Part shown: positions 53,879 to 62,890 of the stretch, piece by piece | Position numbering within the stretch: position 1 is the stretch's first letter | How the letters are laid out: the number at the start of each line of letters is the position of its first letter | DNA from: Kytococcus aerolatus | GTDB taxonomy: Bacteria > Actinomycetota > Actinomycetes > Actinomycetales > Dermatophilaceae | NCBI RefSeq assembly: GCF_900187395.1 | Contig: NZ_FYEZ01000001.1 | Span: 248,001 to 312,000 of the forward strand | Reading direction: 5' to 3' | DNA: 64,000 bases | Position numbers and translations under genes: made by a program | Notes under the pieces: model-generated | Told to the model about the DNA's origin: nothing | Databases searched by the model: none | The model's input: only the letters and a program-made list of their open reading frames with translations

Positions 53879-55182
53879 TGCCCACCCCCCTGAACACCCC
53901 GGCCGAGCCCCTGCCCGAGGTGGTGGCCGACGACGCCGCCCTCGTCGAGGCCGCCGAGCGCCTGGCCGCCGGCACCGGCCCGGTGGCCGTGGACGCCGAA
54001 CGAGCAGCCGGGTACCGGTACGGGAACGCCGCCTATCTCGTCCAGCTACGCCGGACCGGTGCGGGCACGGTGCTCGTGGACCCGACCGGGCTCACGGACA
54101 CCACTCCCCTGGCCGAGGCACTCGACGGTCCGGAGTGGGTCCTCCACGCCGCGACCCAGGACCTTCCCTGCCTGGCCGAGCTGGGGCTCCGGCCCCGGAA
54201 GCTCTTCGACACCGAGCTCGGCGCCCGGCTGGCCGGCCTCCCCCGGGTCGGCCTGGCCGCGGTGGTCGAGCACTACCTGGACCTCACCCTGGCCAAGGAG
54301 CACTCGGCCGTGGACTGGTCCACCCGTCCCCTGCCGACCGACTGGCTCCTCTACGCGGCCCTGGACGTGGAGGTCCTCGTGGAGCTGCGTGCGGCGATGG
54401 CCGAGGACCTCGCCCGACTGGGCCGCGGGGAGTGGGCGCGGCAGGAGTTCGACCACCTCCTCGACTTCCGCCCGAAGGACCACGGGGAGGACGCGTGGCG
54501 CCGCACCTCCGGCTCCCACCGGGTCCGCCGCCCCCGTCAGGCCGCCGTCCTGCGGGAGCTGTGGCAGGTCCGCGACGCCATGGCTCGGGAGCGGGACGTG
54601 ACGCCCTCGAAGGTGGTCACCGACGACGTGCTGGTGGCCCTGGCCACCGCTCCGCTGGTGGAACCGGCGGACATGGCGCCGGTGGCGAGATTCGCGGTGG
54701 CCGCGAAGAACGGAGGACGCCGGGGGCAGCAGCGGCGCTCCTCGGGCTCCGCCGAACGGCGCGTGCAGCGTGCGCTGGCCACCCTGAACGGCCACCGGGA
54801 GCGCTGGTGGGAGGCCGTCGAGCGGGGCCGTGCCCTGCCCGAGGAAGAGCTGCCCCCTGCCCGTCTGCCCGCCACCGGCCCGCCCCCGGCGAAGGCCTGG
54901 GCCGACCGGGACCCGGAGGCCGCCGAACGGCTCACCCGGGCCCGGGAGGAGCTGGGCCGACACGCGGAGTCCCTCGGCGTGCCGCTGGAGAACCTCCTGA
55001 CCCCCTCGGTGCTGAGGGAGGTCCTGTGGTGTCCCCCACAGGCCACCGACGAGGCCGTGGACGCTGCCCTGGCCGAGCGGGGCGCCCGCCCCTGGCAGCG
55101 TGATGCCGCGGTTCCGGTGATCCTCCGCGCCCTCGCCGGACCGTCCGGGAGTGACGAGGATCGCACCCCCGAGGACGCCTGA
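53878..55182 (+). CDS. rnd: Ribonuclease D-like 3'-5' exonuclease with HRDC domain
   Basis: A 434-residue DEDDy exonuclease: Asp39 and Glu41 (VAVDAERA), Asp95 (ATQDLPCL), and Tyr159/Asp163 (YAALDVEV). An HRDC domain spans about 225-305 (RQAAVLRELWQVRDAMARER), followed by a second helical HRDC-like part. It is likely to trim RNA 3' ends. Translationally coupled to the DUF3000 gene. Confidence 0.92.
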   Translation: MPTPLNTPAEPLPEVVADDAALVEAAERLAAGTGPVAVDAERAAGYRYGNAAYLVQLRRTGAGTVLVDPTGLTDTTPLAEALDGPEWVLHAATQDLPCLAELGLRPRKLFDTELGARLAGLPRVGLAAVVEHYLDLTLAKEHSAVDWSTRPLPTDWLLYAALDVEVLVELRAAMAEDLARLGRGEWARQEFDHLLDFRPKDHGEDAWRRTSGSHRVRRPRQAAVLRELWQVRDAMARERDVTPSKVVTDDVLVALATAPLVEPADMAPVARFAVAAKNGGRRGQQRRSSGSAERRVQRALATLNGHRERWWEAVERGRALPEEELPPARLPATGPPPAKAWADRDPEAAERLTRAREELGRHAESLGVPLENLLTPSVLREVLWCPPQATDEAVDAALAERGARPWQRDAAVPVILRALAGPSGSDEDRTPEDA

Positions 55183-55226
55183 CCCCCCCTCTCCCCCGGG
55201 CCTCCACGAGATCCCCCACGGGCCCA

Positions 55227-55244
55227 TATCTCATCCATGAGATA
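55227..55244. promoter_or_regulatory. Palindromic operator of the XRE-MurA gene
   Basis: TATCTCAT-CC-ATGAGATA, a perfect 8-bp inverted repeat 11 nt before the ATG. It also reads TATCT-N8-AGATA, the geometry of HipB-type operators (TATCC-N8-GGATA). It overlaps the -10 hexamer TAGCCT (55243-55248), which ends 7 nt before the start codon, so a bound protein would block the promoter. Confidence 0.7.
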
Positions 55245-55255
55245 GCCTCTTCGCC

Positions 55256-56779
55256 ATGACTGACGACTACCTGGCACGCATCGGATCCCTGATCCGAGAC
55301 GCTCGTCTGCACCGTGGGATGACCCAGGCGCAGGTGGCCGAGATCCTCAACACGAGCCAGAGCGCGGTGGCGCGCATGGAGCAGGGCAAGCAGAACCTCT
55401 CCCTGGACACCATCGCCCGGGTGAGCGAGGCACTGGACCACGACATCGTCATCCCTGCCGCCATGCCGCAGCACCTCCGGATCGAGGGCGGCCGCAAGCT
55501 CTCCGGGTCCATCGACGTGCGCACCTCCAAGAACGCCGCCGTCGCCCTGCTGTGCGCTTCCCTGCTCAACAAGGGCACCACGACCCTGCGCTCGCTGGCC
55601 CGCATCGAGGAGGTCAACCGCCTGCTGGAGGTCCTCAACTCCCTCGGGGTCGAGACCAAGTGGCTCGGAGGCTCCAACGACCTCCAGATCCGCCCGCCGG
55701 AGCGCCTGAAGCTCGACGAGATCGACGAGGCCGCGGCCCGCCGCACCCGGTCGATCATCATGTTCCTCGGCCCGCTCCTCCACCGCTACCCCGAGTTCGC
55801 CCTCCCGTACGCCGGCGGCTGCGACCTGGGTACCCGGACCGTGGGGCCGCACCTGAACTCGCTGAAGCCCTTCGGCCTGGAGGTGCTCGCCACCGAGGGC
55901 CAGTACCAGGCCACGGTGACCCCCAAGAGCCCCTCGCGCCCCATCGTGCTCACCGAGCGTGGTGACACGGTCACCGAGAACGCGATCATGGCCGCCGCCA
56001 TGCAGCCGACCACCACCGTGATCCGCAACGCCTCGAGCAACTACATGGTCCAGGACCTCTGCTTCTTCCTCGAGAAGCTCGGTGTGAAGATCGAGGGCGT
56101 CGGCACCACCACGCTGGAGATCACCGGCGTGGAGGACATCGACATGGACGTCGAGTACACCCCCGGGGAGGACCCGATCGAGGCGATGAGCCTGCTGGCC
56201 GCGGGCATCGTCACCCAGTCGGAGATCACCATCAACCGGGCCCCGATCGAGTTCCTCGAGATCGAGCTCGCGACCCTCGAGCACATGGGCATGAAGTACG
56301 ACAAGTCCGAGGAGTACACCTCGGCCAACGGTCGCACCCGCCTGGTGGACATCACCTACAAGCCCGGCCCGCTCGTCGCGCCGCAGGACAAGGTCCACTC
56401 GATGCCCTACCCGGGCCTCAACATCGACAACCTGCCCTTCTTCGTGATCATCGGTGCGATGGCCGAGGGCAAGACCCTCGTGCACGACTGGGTGTACGAG
56501 AACCGGGCGATCCACCTCACCGAGCTCTCCACGCTGGGCGCCAAGGTCCACCTCATGGACCCGCACCGGATCATGGTCGAGGGCCCGACCCGCTGGCGCG
56601 CCGCCGAGATCATGTGCCCGCCGGCCCTGCGCCCGGGTGTGGTGATCCTGCTCGGCATGCTCGCCGCACCGGGCACCTCGGTGCTGCGCAACGTGTACGT
56701 CATCAACCGTGGTTACGAGGCCCTGGCCGAGCGGCTCAACGAGCTCGGCGCCAACATCACGGTCTTCCGCGACATCTGA
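55256..56779 (+). CDS. murA: UDP-GlcNAc 1-carboxyvinyltransferase (MurA-like) with N-terminal XRE DNA-binding domain
   Basis: A 507-residue fusion. Residues about 8-62 are an XRE/Cro-type helix-turn-helix (SLIRDARLHRGMTQAQVAEI, SQSAVARMEQGKQN). Residues 72-507 are a MurA domain that makes enolpyruvyl-UDP-GlcNAc for peptidoglycan. Lys92-Asn93 match the substrate-binding pair, and Cys189 in AGGCDLGTR matches the catalytic cysteine that fosfomycin targets, so the enzyme should be active and in principle sensitive. YPGLNIDNLPF supplies the active-site Asp. No Shine-Dalgarno; the transcript is probably leaderless. The nearby palindrome suggests self-repression. Whether another MurA exists outside the window is unknown. 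Confidence 0.9.
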   Translation: MTDDYLARIGSLIRDARLHRGMTQAQVAEILNTSQSAVARMEQGKQNLSLDTIARVSEALDHDIVIPAAMPQHLRIEGGRKLSGSIDVRTSKNAAVALLCASLLNKGTTTLRSLARIEEVNRLLEVLNSLGVETKWLGGSNDLQIRPPERLKLDEIDEAAARRTRSIIMFLGPLLHRYPEFALPYAGGCDLGTRTVGPHLNSLKPFGLEVLATEGQYQATVTPKSPSRPIVLTERGDTVTENAIMAAAMQPTTTVIRNASSNYMVQDLCFFLEKLGVKIEGVGTTTLEITGVEDIDMDVEYTPGEDPIEAMSLLAAGIVTQSEITINRAPIEFLEIELATLEHMGMKYDKSEEYTSANGRTRLVDITYKPGPLVAPQDKVHSMPYPGLNIDNLPFFVIIGAMAEGKTLVHDWVYENRAIHLTELSTLGAKVHLMDPHRIMVEGPTRWRAAEIMCPPALRPGVVILLGMLAAPGTSVLRNVYVINRGYEALAERLNELGANITVFRDI

Positions 56780-56810
56780 TCGACGCCTGATCGCTGCCGC
56801 GCACCCGGCC

Positions 56811-56843
56811 ATGAGGGGTCCCGCCACCGGCGGGGCCCCTCGT
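56811..56843 (+). terminator. Terminator after the XRE-MurA gene
   Basis: ATGAGGGGTCCCGCC pairs with GGCGGGGCCCCTCGT (two wobbles) around a 3-nt loop, 31 nt after the stop. Confidence 0.78.
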
Positions 56844-56877
56844 GCGTCCCCGGCCCTCCGACCCTCCGCAGAGGGTT

Positions 56878-56895
56878 CGTCACGTGCCGTTCACC
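56878..56895 (+). promoter_or_regulatory. Probable two-unit PHO box at the glycerophosphodiesterase promoter
   Basis: CGTCACG (56878) and GTTCACC (56889) are 11 bp apart and cover the expected -35 position of the -10 hexamer GACACT (56905-56910). Two units are the minimum for a PhoP core site, so confidence is moderate. Confidence 0.45.
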
Positions 56896-56916
56896 CCGGT
56901 CGGTGACACTCCGGCC

Positions 56917-57822
56917 ATGGAACCTCACCCCGACACCCCGCAGGCCAGCCCGGCGCAGGACCGCATCGCCCCGTACCTCCCGGGCAGCGGGCCGCTCGTG
57001 CTGGCCCACCGCGGGTTCGCGCCCGACGGGGGCGAGAACACCCTGGCCGCCTTCGAGGCGGCCGTGGAGCTGGGATGCACCCACGTGGAGACCGATGTGC
57101 ACGCCACGGCCGACGGGGTGGTCATCGCCTTCCACGACGACTCGCTGGACCGGGTCACCGACCGGACCGGCCGGGTGTCCGAGCTGCCCTGGGCCGAGGT
57201 GCAGCGGGCCCGCATCACGGGGGGCCACCCGGTGCCGACCCTCGAGGAGCTCCTGCTGGCCCTGCCGGGGACGCGCTTCAACATCGATCTCAAGGCCGAC
57301 GGGGCGGTCGAGCCCACCGTGGAGGTCGTCGAGCGGCTGGGGGTGCACGACCGGGTCCTGCTGACCTCCTTCGACGACGGCCGCCGGCTCCGGGCGCTGG
57401 GGATGCTCAGCCGCCCCGTCGCCACCTCGGCCGGGCAGGCTCGGACGGCCCTGCTCTGGGGCGCCAGCCGACTGCTGGTGGTGGCCGCCGGGATCGGGGT
57501 CGGGACGGCCGAGGCCGCGGGTGGGCGGATGGCTGCCCCGGGGTGCCACATCGCCACGGCGACCGAGGAGTGGGCCCACCGCCTCATCCACCGGATTGCA
57601 CGGGGCATCGACGCCTACCAGGTGCCGGAGCAGTTCAAGGGACTGCGCGTGGTGGACCACGCCTTCCTCGACGCCGCCCACCTCGCCGGCGCCCAGGTGC
57701 ACGTGTGGACCGTCAACGACGAGCCCACGATGGAGCGCCTGCTCGACCTCGGGGTCGACGGTCTGGTCACCGACCGGGCGGACCTCGCCCTGGGCGTGGT
57801 GGAGCGCCGGGCGGCGGGCTGA
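56917..57822 (+). CDS. Glycerophosphodiester phosphodiesterase
   Basis: A 301-residue TIM-barrel GDPD with the whole metal/catalytic set: His31-Arg32 (LAHRGF), Glu40-Asn41 (GGENTLAAF), Glu58 and Asp60 (HVETDVH), His73 (AFHDD), and Lys in NIDLKAD. It releases sn-glycerol 3-phosphate from phospholipid head groups. No signal peptide is seen, so it is cytoplasmic. GACACT ends 6 nt before the ATG (leaderless), and the PHO-like repeats upstream suggest a phosphate-scavenging role. Confidence 0.92.
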   Translation: MEPHPDTPQASPAQDRIAPYLPGSGPLVLAHRGFAPDGGENTLAAFEAAVELGCTHVETDVHATADGVVIAFHDDSLDRVTDRTGRVSELPWAEVQRARITGGHPVPTLEELLLALPGTRFNIDLKADGAVEPTVEVVERLGVHDRVLLTSFDDGRRLRALGMLSRPVATSAGQARTALLWGASRLLVVAAGIGVGTAEAAGGRMAAPGCHIATATEEWAHRLIHRIARGIDAYQVPEQFKGLRVVDHAFLDAAHLAGAQVHVWTVNDEPTMERLLDLGVDGLVTDRADLALGVVERRAAG

Positions 57823-57850
57823 TCCCGCGGCCCATCCACCGATCGACGGG

Positions 57851-59701
57851 TCAGCCCAGCAGGACGGTGCTGATCCCCTCGACGTCCAGGCCCAGCTCGG
57901 CCAGCAGAGCGCCGCGGGAGGCGTGGTCGAGGAAGCGCTGCGGGACGCCGAAGGGTCGCACCCGGCGCTCCGGCAGCTCGGCGGCGATCCGCTGCCCCAG
58001 ACCACCGACCACCAGGCCGTCCTCGAGCACGCTCACCCGGGCGTTCCCGGAGCGACGGAGCTCGGCCAGCAGGCCGTCGGTCACCGGGAGGAACCACAGC
58101 GGGTCCACCACCCGGACGGTCCGCCCCGCAGCACGCAGCCGCTCGGCCACCGCCAGCGCCGTCGGCACCATCGACCCGACGGCCACGAGCAGCTCGTCGA
58201 CCTCCCCGTCACCATCCTCGGTCATGACGTCGACGCCATCACGGTGGGTCTCGGCCTCCAGCGGCTCGGGCACGGTGCCCTTGGGGAAGCGCAGGACGGT
58301 CGGTGCGTCGCTCACCGCCACCGCCTCGCGCAGCGCCTGCCGCACCCGCACCCCGTCCCGCGGAGCGGTGAGGTGCAGCCCGGGCACGATCCCCAGGAGC
58401 GACAGGTCCCACATGCCGTTGTGGGAGGCGCCGTCGGAGCCGGTGATGCCCGCGCGGTCCAGCACGAAGGTGACTCCCTGCCGGTGCAGCGCACAGTCCA
58501 TGAGGAGCTGGTCGAAGGCGCGGTTGAGGAAGGTCGAGTAGATGGCCACCACCGGGTGCATCCCCGCGTGGGAGAGCCCGGCGGCCATCGTGGCGGCGTG
58601 CTGCTCGGCGATGCCGACGTCGAAGACCCGCTCCGGGAAGGCCGCCTGCATGCGATCGAGGCCCACCGGGATGAGCATGGCCGCGGTGAGCGCCACGACG
58701 TCCTGCCGTTCCCGGGCGATCTCCACGAGCTCCTCGGAGAACTCCTCGGTCCAGGCCCGGCCGGAGACCTCCAGCGGCAGGCCCGTCTCGGGGTTGATCT
58801 TCCCGACGGCGTGGAAGCGGTCGGCCTCGTCGTTCGTCGCCGGGTCGTACCCACGCCCCTTCTGGGTGATGACGTGGACGATCACCGGGCCGCCGAAGCG
58901 CTGCGCCAGCCGCAGGGCGTTCTCCACGTCCCCCAGGTCGTGCCCGTCGACCGGCCCGACGTACTTGATGCCGAGGTCCTCGAAGAGTCCCTGCGGGGCG
59001 AGGAAGTCCTTGACGCCCTTCTTGAGCCCGTGGAGCACGTCGAAGGCGGCGTGGCCCACCACCGGGGCGCTCTGGACGCTGCGGCGCGTCCAGCTCATCG
59101 CCTGCTCGTAGCGGCGCTGGGTGCGCAGGGTGGCCAGGTGCTCGGCCATGCCCCCGAGGGTCGGGGCGTAGGAGCGCTCGTTGTCGTTGACGACGACGAC
59201 CAGCGGCAGCGTCTTGTCCGCCGCGATGTTGTTCAGCGCCTCCCAGGCCATGCCACCGGTCAGGGCCCCGTCGCCGATCACCGCGACGGTCGGCCGGGTC
59301 TCGCCCTGGAGACGACGCGCCACGGCCATGCCGTGGGCCCAGCTCAGCGAGGTCGAGGCGTGGGAGTTCTCCACCATGTCGTGCTCGGACTCGGCCCGGC
59401 AGGGGTAGCCGCTGAGCCCCCCGGCCTGGCGGAGGGTGGTGAAGTCCTGCCGCCCGGTGAGCATCTTGTGCACATAGCTCTGATGCCCGGTGTCGAAGAC
59501 GATCGGCTCCTCCGGGGAGCTGAACACGCGGTGCAGACCGATGGTGAGCTCCACGACGCCGAGATTGGGGCCGAGGTGGCCACCGGTCCGGGAGACGCTC
59601 TCGATGAGGCGGGCGCGGATCTCTGCGGCAAGGCCGTCGAGTTCACCGGCGGGGAGGGCCTTGAGGTCGGCGGGGCCCTTGATCTGGTCCAACGTGCTCA
59701 C
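57851..59701 (-). CDS. dxs: 1-Deoxy-D-xylulose-5-phosphate synthase
   Basis: First enzyme of the MEP isoprenoid pathway, condensing pyruvate and glyceraldehyde 3-phosphate with thiamine diphosphate. The 616-residue protein has [33 protein letters not shown], the ThDP motif [24 protein letters not shown], and the catalytic glutamate in [15 protein letters not shown] on the minus strand (59732-59737) is a good -10, giving a leader of about 24 nt. Confidence 0.97.
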   Translation of the reverse strand: MSTLDQIKGPADLKALPAGELDGLAAEIRARLIESVSRTGGHLGPNLGVVELTIGLHRVFSSPEEPIVFDTGHQSYVHKMLTGRQDFTTLRQAGGLSGYPCRAESEHDMVENSHASTSLSWAHGMAVARRLQGETRPTVAVIGDGALTGGMAWEALNNIAADKTLPLVVVVNDNERSYAPTLGGMAEHLATLRTQRRYEQAMSWTRRSVQSAPVVGHAAFDVLHGLKKGVKDFLAPQGLFEDLGIKYVGPVDGHDLGDVENALRLAQRFGGPVIVHVITQKGRGYDPATNDEADRFHAVGKINPETGLPLEVSGRAWTEEFSEELVEIARERQDVVALTAAMLIPVGLDRMQAAFPERVFDVGIAEQHAATMAAGLSHAGMHPVVAIYSTFLNRAFDQLLMDCALHRQGVTFVLDRAGITGSDGASHNGMWDLSLLGIVPGLHLTAPRDGVRVRQALREAVAVSDAPTVLRFPKGTVPEPLEAETHRDGVDVMTEDGDGEVDELLVAVGSMVPTALAVAERLRAAGRTVRVVDPLWFLPVTDGLLAELRRSGNARVSVLEDGLVVGGLGQRIAAELPERRVRPFGVPQRFLDHASRGALLAELGLDVEGISTVLLG

Positions 59702-59751
59702 GCAATGTTCCGTTCGGTCGTGGAAGCGTCCATTCTACGGTCGGTGACGGC

Positions 59752-60126
59752 TCACAGCCTCGGGACCCAGCGCTCCCCACGCAGCGCCTCGACGAGCAGC
59801 CGGGCGCCCCGCTGGGCCTCGGCGAGCCGCCTGCCCTCGGTGGTCATGTGCTCCAGGAGACCCGGCAGCGCCTCCGGCGGGACGTGGACACCGACCTGCA
59901 GCCGGACGTCCCGCCAGGCCTGCCGCATGACCTCGACCTGACCGGTCACGTGGCGCTCGGCGATCCACGCCAGCATCAGCGGGTGCCGACGCCAGCCGGT
60001 GTAGGCCCTGAAGTCGGCCGGGCAGAGGTCGAGCAGCCAGGCCACGGCGTCCTCCCTCCACCCCGGGGCGTCCGGCGGACGCACAGCGGCAGGCCATCCG
60101 GGAATCGTCGAACTCATGGACGACAT
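59752..60126 (-). CDS. Hypothetical protein, soluble and helical
   Basis: A 124-residue protein with WREDAVAWLLDLCPADFRAY, tryptophans and arginines spread through amphipathic helices (HPLMLAWIAERHVTGQVEVMRQAWRDVR). I recognise no family; the similar layout upstream of dxs in relatives would need a search. The start is ATG at 60126, or a second ATG three codons later (60117). Stop codon 51 bp upstream of the dxs start, so it may be co-transcribed with dxs. Confidence 0.65.
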   Translation of the reverse strand: MSSMSSTIPGWPAAVRPPDAPGWREDAVAWLLDLCPADFRAYTGWRRHPLMLAWIAERHVTGQVEVMRQAWRDVRLQVGVHVPPEALPGLLEHMTTEGRRLAEAQRGARLLVEALRGERWVPRL

Positions 60127-60205
60127 GATCGTCGTACACGCGTCGCAGTTCAAGTGCGGGCCCTCCCCCGCCGGGCAGCCAGCGTGCCGCGTGCCGCGGC
60201 GGGGC

Positions 60206-62302
60206 TCACCCCCCCGCGCGCCCCTCGAAGGTCTGCCGCACCGTCTCGGCGTAGAGCTTCCCGCCCTCGATGCCGGGGTGCACACCATCGCTCTGGAGCA
60301 GGTCGGGCCGGCTCTTGATGGCCCCGTGCCAGTCGGCCACCTCGACGTTCGGGTACTCGTCGGCGATCTGCTGCAGGGCGTTGTTCGCGTCCCCGATCCA
60401 GGAGGACTTGCCGTAGAGGTTCACCAGGACCACCTGCCGGTCGGGCCCGAGCATCTCGATCGTGTCGCGCACCACCTGCCGGTCCGGGATGCCGGCGTTG
60501 GTCCCGAAGGACAGGACCACCGAGTCCCGGACGCTGCCGGCGTCGACATGGGCCTTCACGACGGCTCGACCATCGATCCACTGCCGGTTCGAGCGGGCGT
60601 CGATGAGCACCCCGGGGAAGGTGCCCTGCACGCCGTGGGCGCTGGTCACCACGAGCGAGTCCCCGAAGACGGAGAGCTGGTCCCCCGCCGGCACCGACCA
60701 GTCGCCGCCCTTCGCCGACTCCCTCGAGGGAGCCGAGGAGGAGCCGGACGGGCTCTGGCCGGCCGAGGACGACGAGGAACCCGAGGGCCCGGCGCCGGCC
60801 GACCCGCTGCTCCCCGTGCCCGAGGTCTTGCCCCTGCCCTCGGCGGAGCCCTTCCCACCGCTTCCGGACGGGGCACCGGAGGGCGCCTCACCGGTGGCCC
60901 CCGACGAGGACCCCCCGGAGGTCGGCTCGGCCGAGGGTGTGGCCGGCACGGTGGGCAGGTCCTGCTCGGCGAGCATCTGCTCGTTGGCCTCGATGGACTG
61001 CTGCACCTCGGTCTTCTCCGGGGCGGTGGCGACCGCGGCGGTGCCCATCAGCGCACCCACGAGGCCGGCCCCGGCCGCCAGGCGCACCGGCCCCACGGTC
61101 CGCTCCCGCCGACCCCGCTGGAGGAGCCCCTGCGCCCACTGCCGGACACCGAGCTTCCGGATCGGCTTCTCCACGTGCTGGTAGCTCAGCTCCACGGCCA
61201 CGAGGGTCACCACCAGCACCAGGGCTCGCAGCAACCAGAAGCCGACGCTGCCCTCGGCCTGCGCGGGCAGCGCGGCCTGGGCGAGCAGGAGCAGCGGCCA
61301 GTGCCAGAGGTAGATGCCGTAGGAGCGCTCCCCCACCCATTCCACGGCAGGCAGCTCCAGCACCCGGTGCAGCGCCGTGTGCCCCGGGATGACCGCCGCC
61401 ACCAGCGCGGCGCTGACCAGCGAGGCCAGGAAGAGGCCACCCAGGTAGGTCACGGCCCGGTCGGCGGGCATCACCGCGCTCAGGAGCACCAGCAGGACCA
61501 GCCCCCCGAGGGCCACCGGGAGACGCAGGACGTTCCAGCGCTCGGAGCGCAGCCAGCTGTTCCGCGACATCCACCAGAACGAGACGAGGACCCCGAGCAT
61601 CAGCCCGAAGAGGTGGGAGTCCGTCCCGTAGTAGGGGCGGGTCACGTCGTCGGCCCGGAAGTAGAGCACGCCCATCCACAGCGCGGAGAGCACACCGAGA
61701 ACGGCCACGGCCACTCCCCGGGTGCGCCACCGGCGGCAGGTCACGAGGATCAGCGCGAGCATGATCGGCCAGAAGAGGTAGAACTGCTCCTCCACCGAGA
61801 GCGACCAGAGCGTCTTGTACAGCACCGGCTGGTTCTGGTCGAAGTACGAGGTGCCGTGGAGGATCTCCACCCAGTTGGTGGTGAAGGTGAGCCCTCCGAG
61901 GATCTGCCGCCCCAGCCCGACCCGCAGGTCACCGCCCCGCCAGAGGTCGACCACGAGCACCAGGGCGGTGCACACCACGAGGAGCACCACCAGCGCGGGC
62001 AGGAGGCGTCGGATGCGCCGCAGCCAGAAGGTAGTCATGTTCATGTACCCGTTGCGCCGCACCTCACGCAGCAGCAGCGTGGTGATGAGGAACCCGGAGA
62101 TGACGAAGAAGACGTCCACCCCGATGAAGCCTCCGGGCAGGTGGGACGGGGCGAAGTGGAAGACGAGCACGAGCACGACGGCCAGCGCTCGCAGCCCGTC
62201 GAGGCCGCGGATCCGCCCGGAGTCGGCCGAACCGGACCCGAAGCCCGCCACGGGCGTGGTGTCCGGATGGCCCTCTCGGGAGACGCGCGTCCGTCGACTC
62301 AC
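60206..62302 (-). CDS. OafA/YrhL-type membrane O-acyltransferase with C-terminal SGNH domain
   Basis: A 698-residue envelope enzyme. Residues about 20-380 form the acyltransferase-3 domain with ten or so membrane helices (RIRGLDGLRALAVVLVLVFHF, GGFIGVDVFFVISGFLI, TLWSLSVEEQFYLFWP, YGIYLWHWPLL). One more helix leads to a 100-residue Ser/Gly/Pro-rich linker outside the cell and then an SGNH-like domain with FGDSL, SFGTNAG and DGVHPG. Such proteins O-acylate extracellular glycans or peptidoglycan. The GTG at 62302 is chosen because it opens just before the first conserved helix. Confidence 0.9.
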   Translation of the reverse strand: MSRRTRVSREGHPDTTPVAGFGSGSADSGRIRGLDGLRALAVVLVLVFHFAPSHLPGGFIGVDVFFVISGFLITTLLLREVRRNGYMNMTTFWLRRIRRLLPALVVLLVVCTALVLVVDLWRGGDLRVGLGRQILGGLTFTTNWVEILHGTSYFDQNQPVLYKTLWSLSVEEQFYLFWPIMLALILVTCRRWRTRGVAVAVLGVLSALWMGVLYFRADDVTRPYYGTDSHLFGLMLGVLVSFWWMSRNSWLRSERWNVLRLPVALGGLVLLVLLSAVMPADRAVTYLGGLFLASLVSAALVAAVIPGHTALHRVLELPAVEWVGERSYGIYLWHWPLLLLAQAALPAQAEGSVGFWLLRALVLVVTLVAVELSYQHVEKPIRKLGVRQWAQGLLQRGRRERTVGPVRLAAGAGLVGALMGTAAVATAPEKTEVQQSIEANEQMLAEQDLPTVPATPSAEPTSGGSSSGATGEAPSGAPSGSGGKGSAEGRGKTSGTGSSGSAGAGPSGSSSSSAGQSPSGSSSAPSRESAKGGDWSVPAGDQLSVFGDSLVVTSAHGVQGTFPGVLIDARSNRQWIDGRAVVKAHVDAGSVRDSVVLSFGTNAGIPDRQVVRDTIEMLGPDRQVVLVNLYGKSSWIGDANNALQQIADEYPNVEVADWHGAIKSRPDLLQSDGVHPGIEGGKLYAETVRQTFEGRAGG

Positions 62303-62455
62303 CCTCAGTGCTCCTCGGTTCCCGCGGGCGCACCCCTCTGGTGCCCGCTCCGGGGCACAGGATAGGGCGCGCCACCGACAGCGCCGTACCGCCGGCTCCG
62401 GCGTGCCGAGGATACGGGTCCGACCCCGACCGGACCCCTCCCGACCACCGCACCC

Positions 62456-62484
62456 GGGACAGAACCCTCGAACGCGGCTACGGT
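62456..62484 (+). promoter_or_regulatory. Promoter of the Asp-rich lipoprotein gene
   Basis: -35 GGGACA (62456-62461), 17-bp spacer, -10 TACGGT (62479-62484), with AAGGAG ahead of the ATG. Confidence 0.5.
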
Positions 62485-62538
62485 GGACGGACCGATCCCG
62501 CCAGCGGCCGAACCGCCGGCAGCGAGAAGGAGAGAACC

Positions 62539-62793
62539 ATGCGCACCACGACCACCCGTCGCACCACCGTCCGCACTCTGGCCGCGCTGGCCGCGTCCAC
62601 CGGCCTCTTCCTCTCCGCCTGCGGCGGCGGTGAGGAGGGTGGCGACGACGCCCCGGCCGCCGAGCAGGAGGGTGACGACCAGGGCGACGACGACGCCGAC
62701 GACCAGAGCGACGACCAGGGCGACGACGGCGCGGACGACCAGGGTGACGACGACGCCGACGACCAGGGCGACGACGACGCCGACGACAGCTGA
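62539..62793 (+). CDS. Small Asp-rich repeat lipoprotein
   Basis: An 84-residue protein. A basic start and hydrophobic core end in a lipobox (FLSAC, Cys28). After that it is almost only Asp, Gln, Gly, Ala and Glu in a repeating DDQGDDDA-like pattern (about five units). Net charge is extremely negative, so metal (Ca or Mg) binding or interaction with cationic surface layers is plausible; this is inference. Divergent from the acyltransferase gene, it is a separate transcription unit. Confidence 0.8.
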   Translation: MRTTTTRRTTVRTLAALAASTGLFLSACGGGEEGGDDAPAAEQEGDDQGDDDADDQSDDQGDDGADDQGDDDADDQGDDDADDS

Positions 62794-62810
62794 TCGCCCC
62801 CACGCACACC

Positions 62811-62858
62811 AACGCCGGAGGGCGGGACCACCACGTGGTGGTCCCGCCCTCCGGCGTT
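62811..62858. terminator. Perfect 48-bp palindromic terminator
   Basis: Two 24-nt arms starting AACGCCGGAGGGCGGGACC are fully complementary with no unpaired loop bases in DNA, between the lipoprotein and the convergent aconitase gene. It is the longest hairpin in the window and should terminate both transcripts. Confidence 0.88.
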
Positions 62859-62890
62859 CCCCGGCGCTGCCGGGTGCGCGACGCCCTGGG

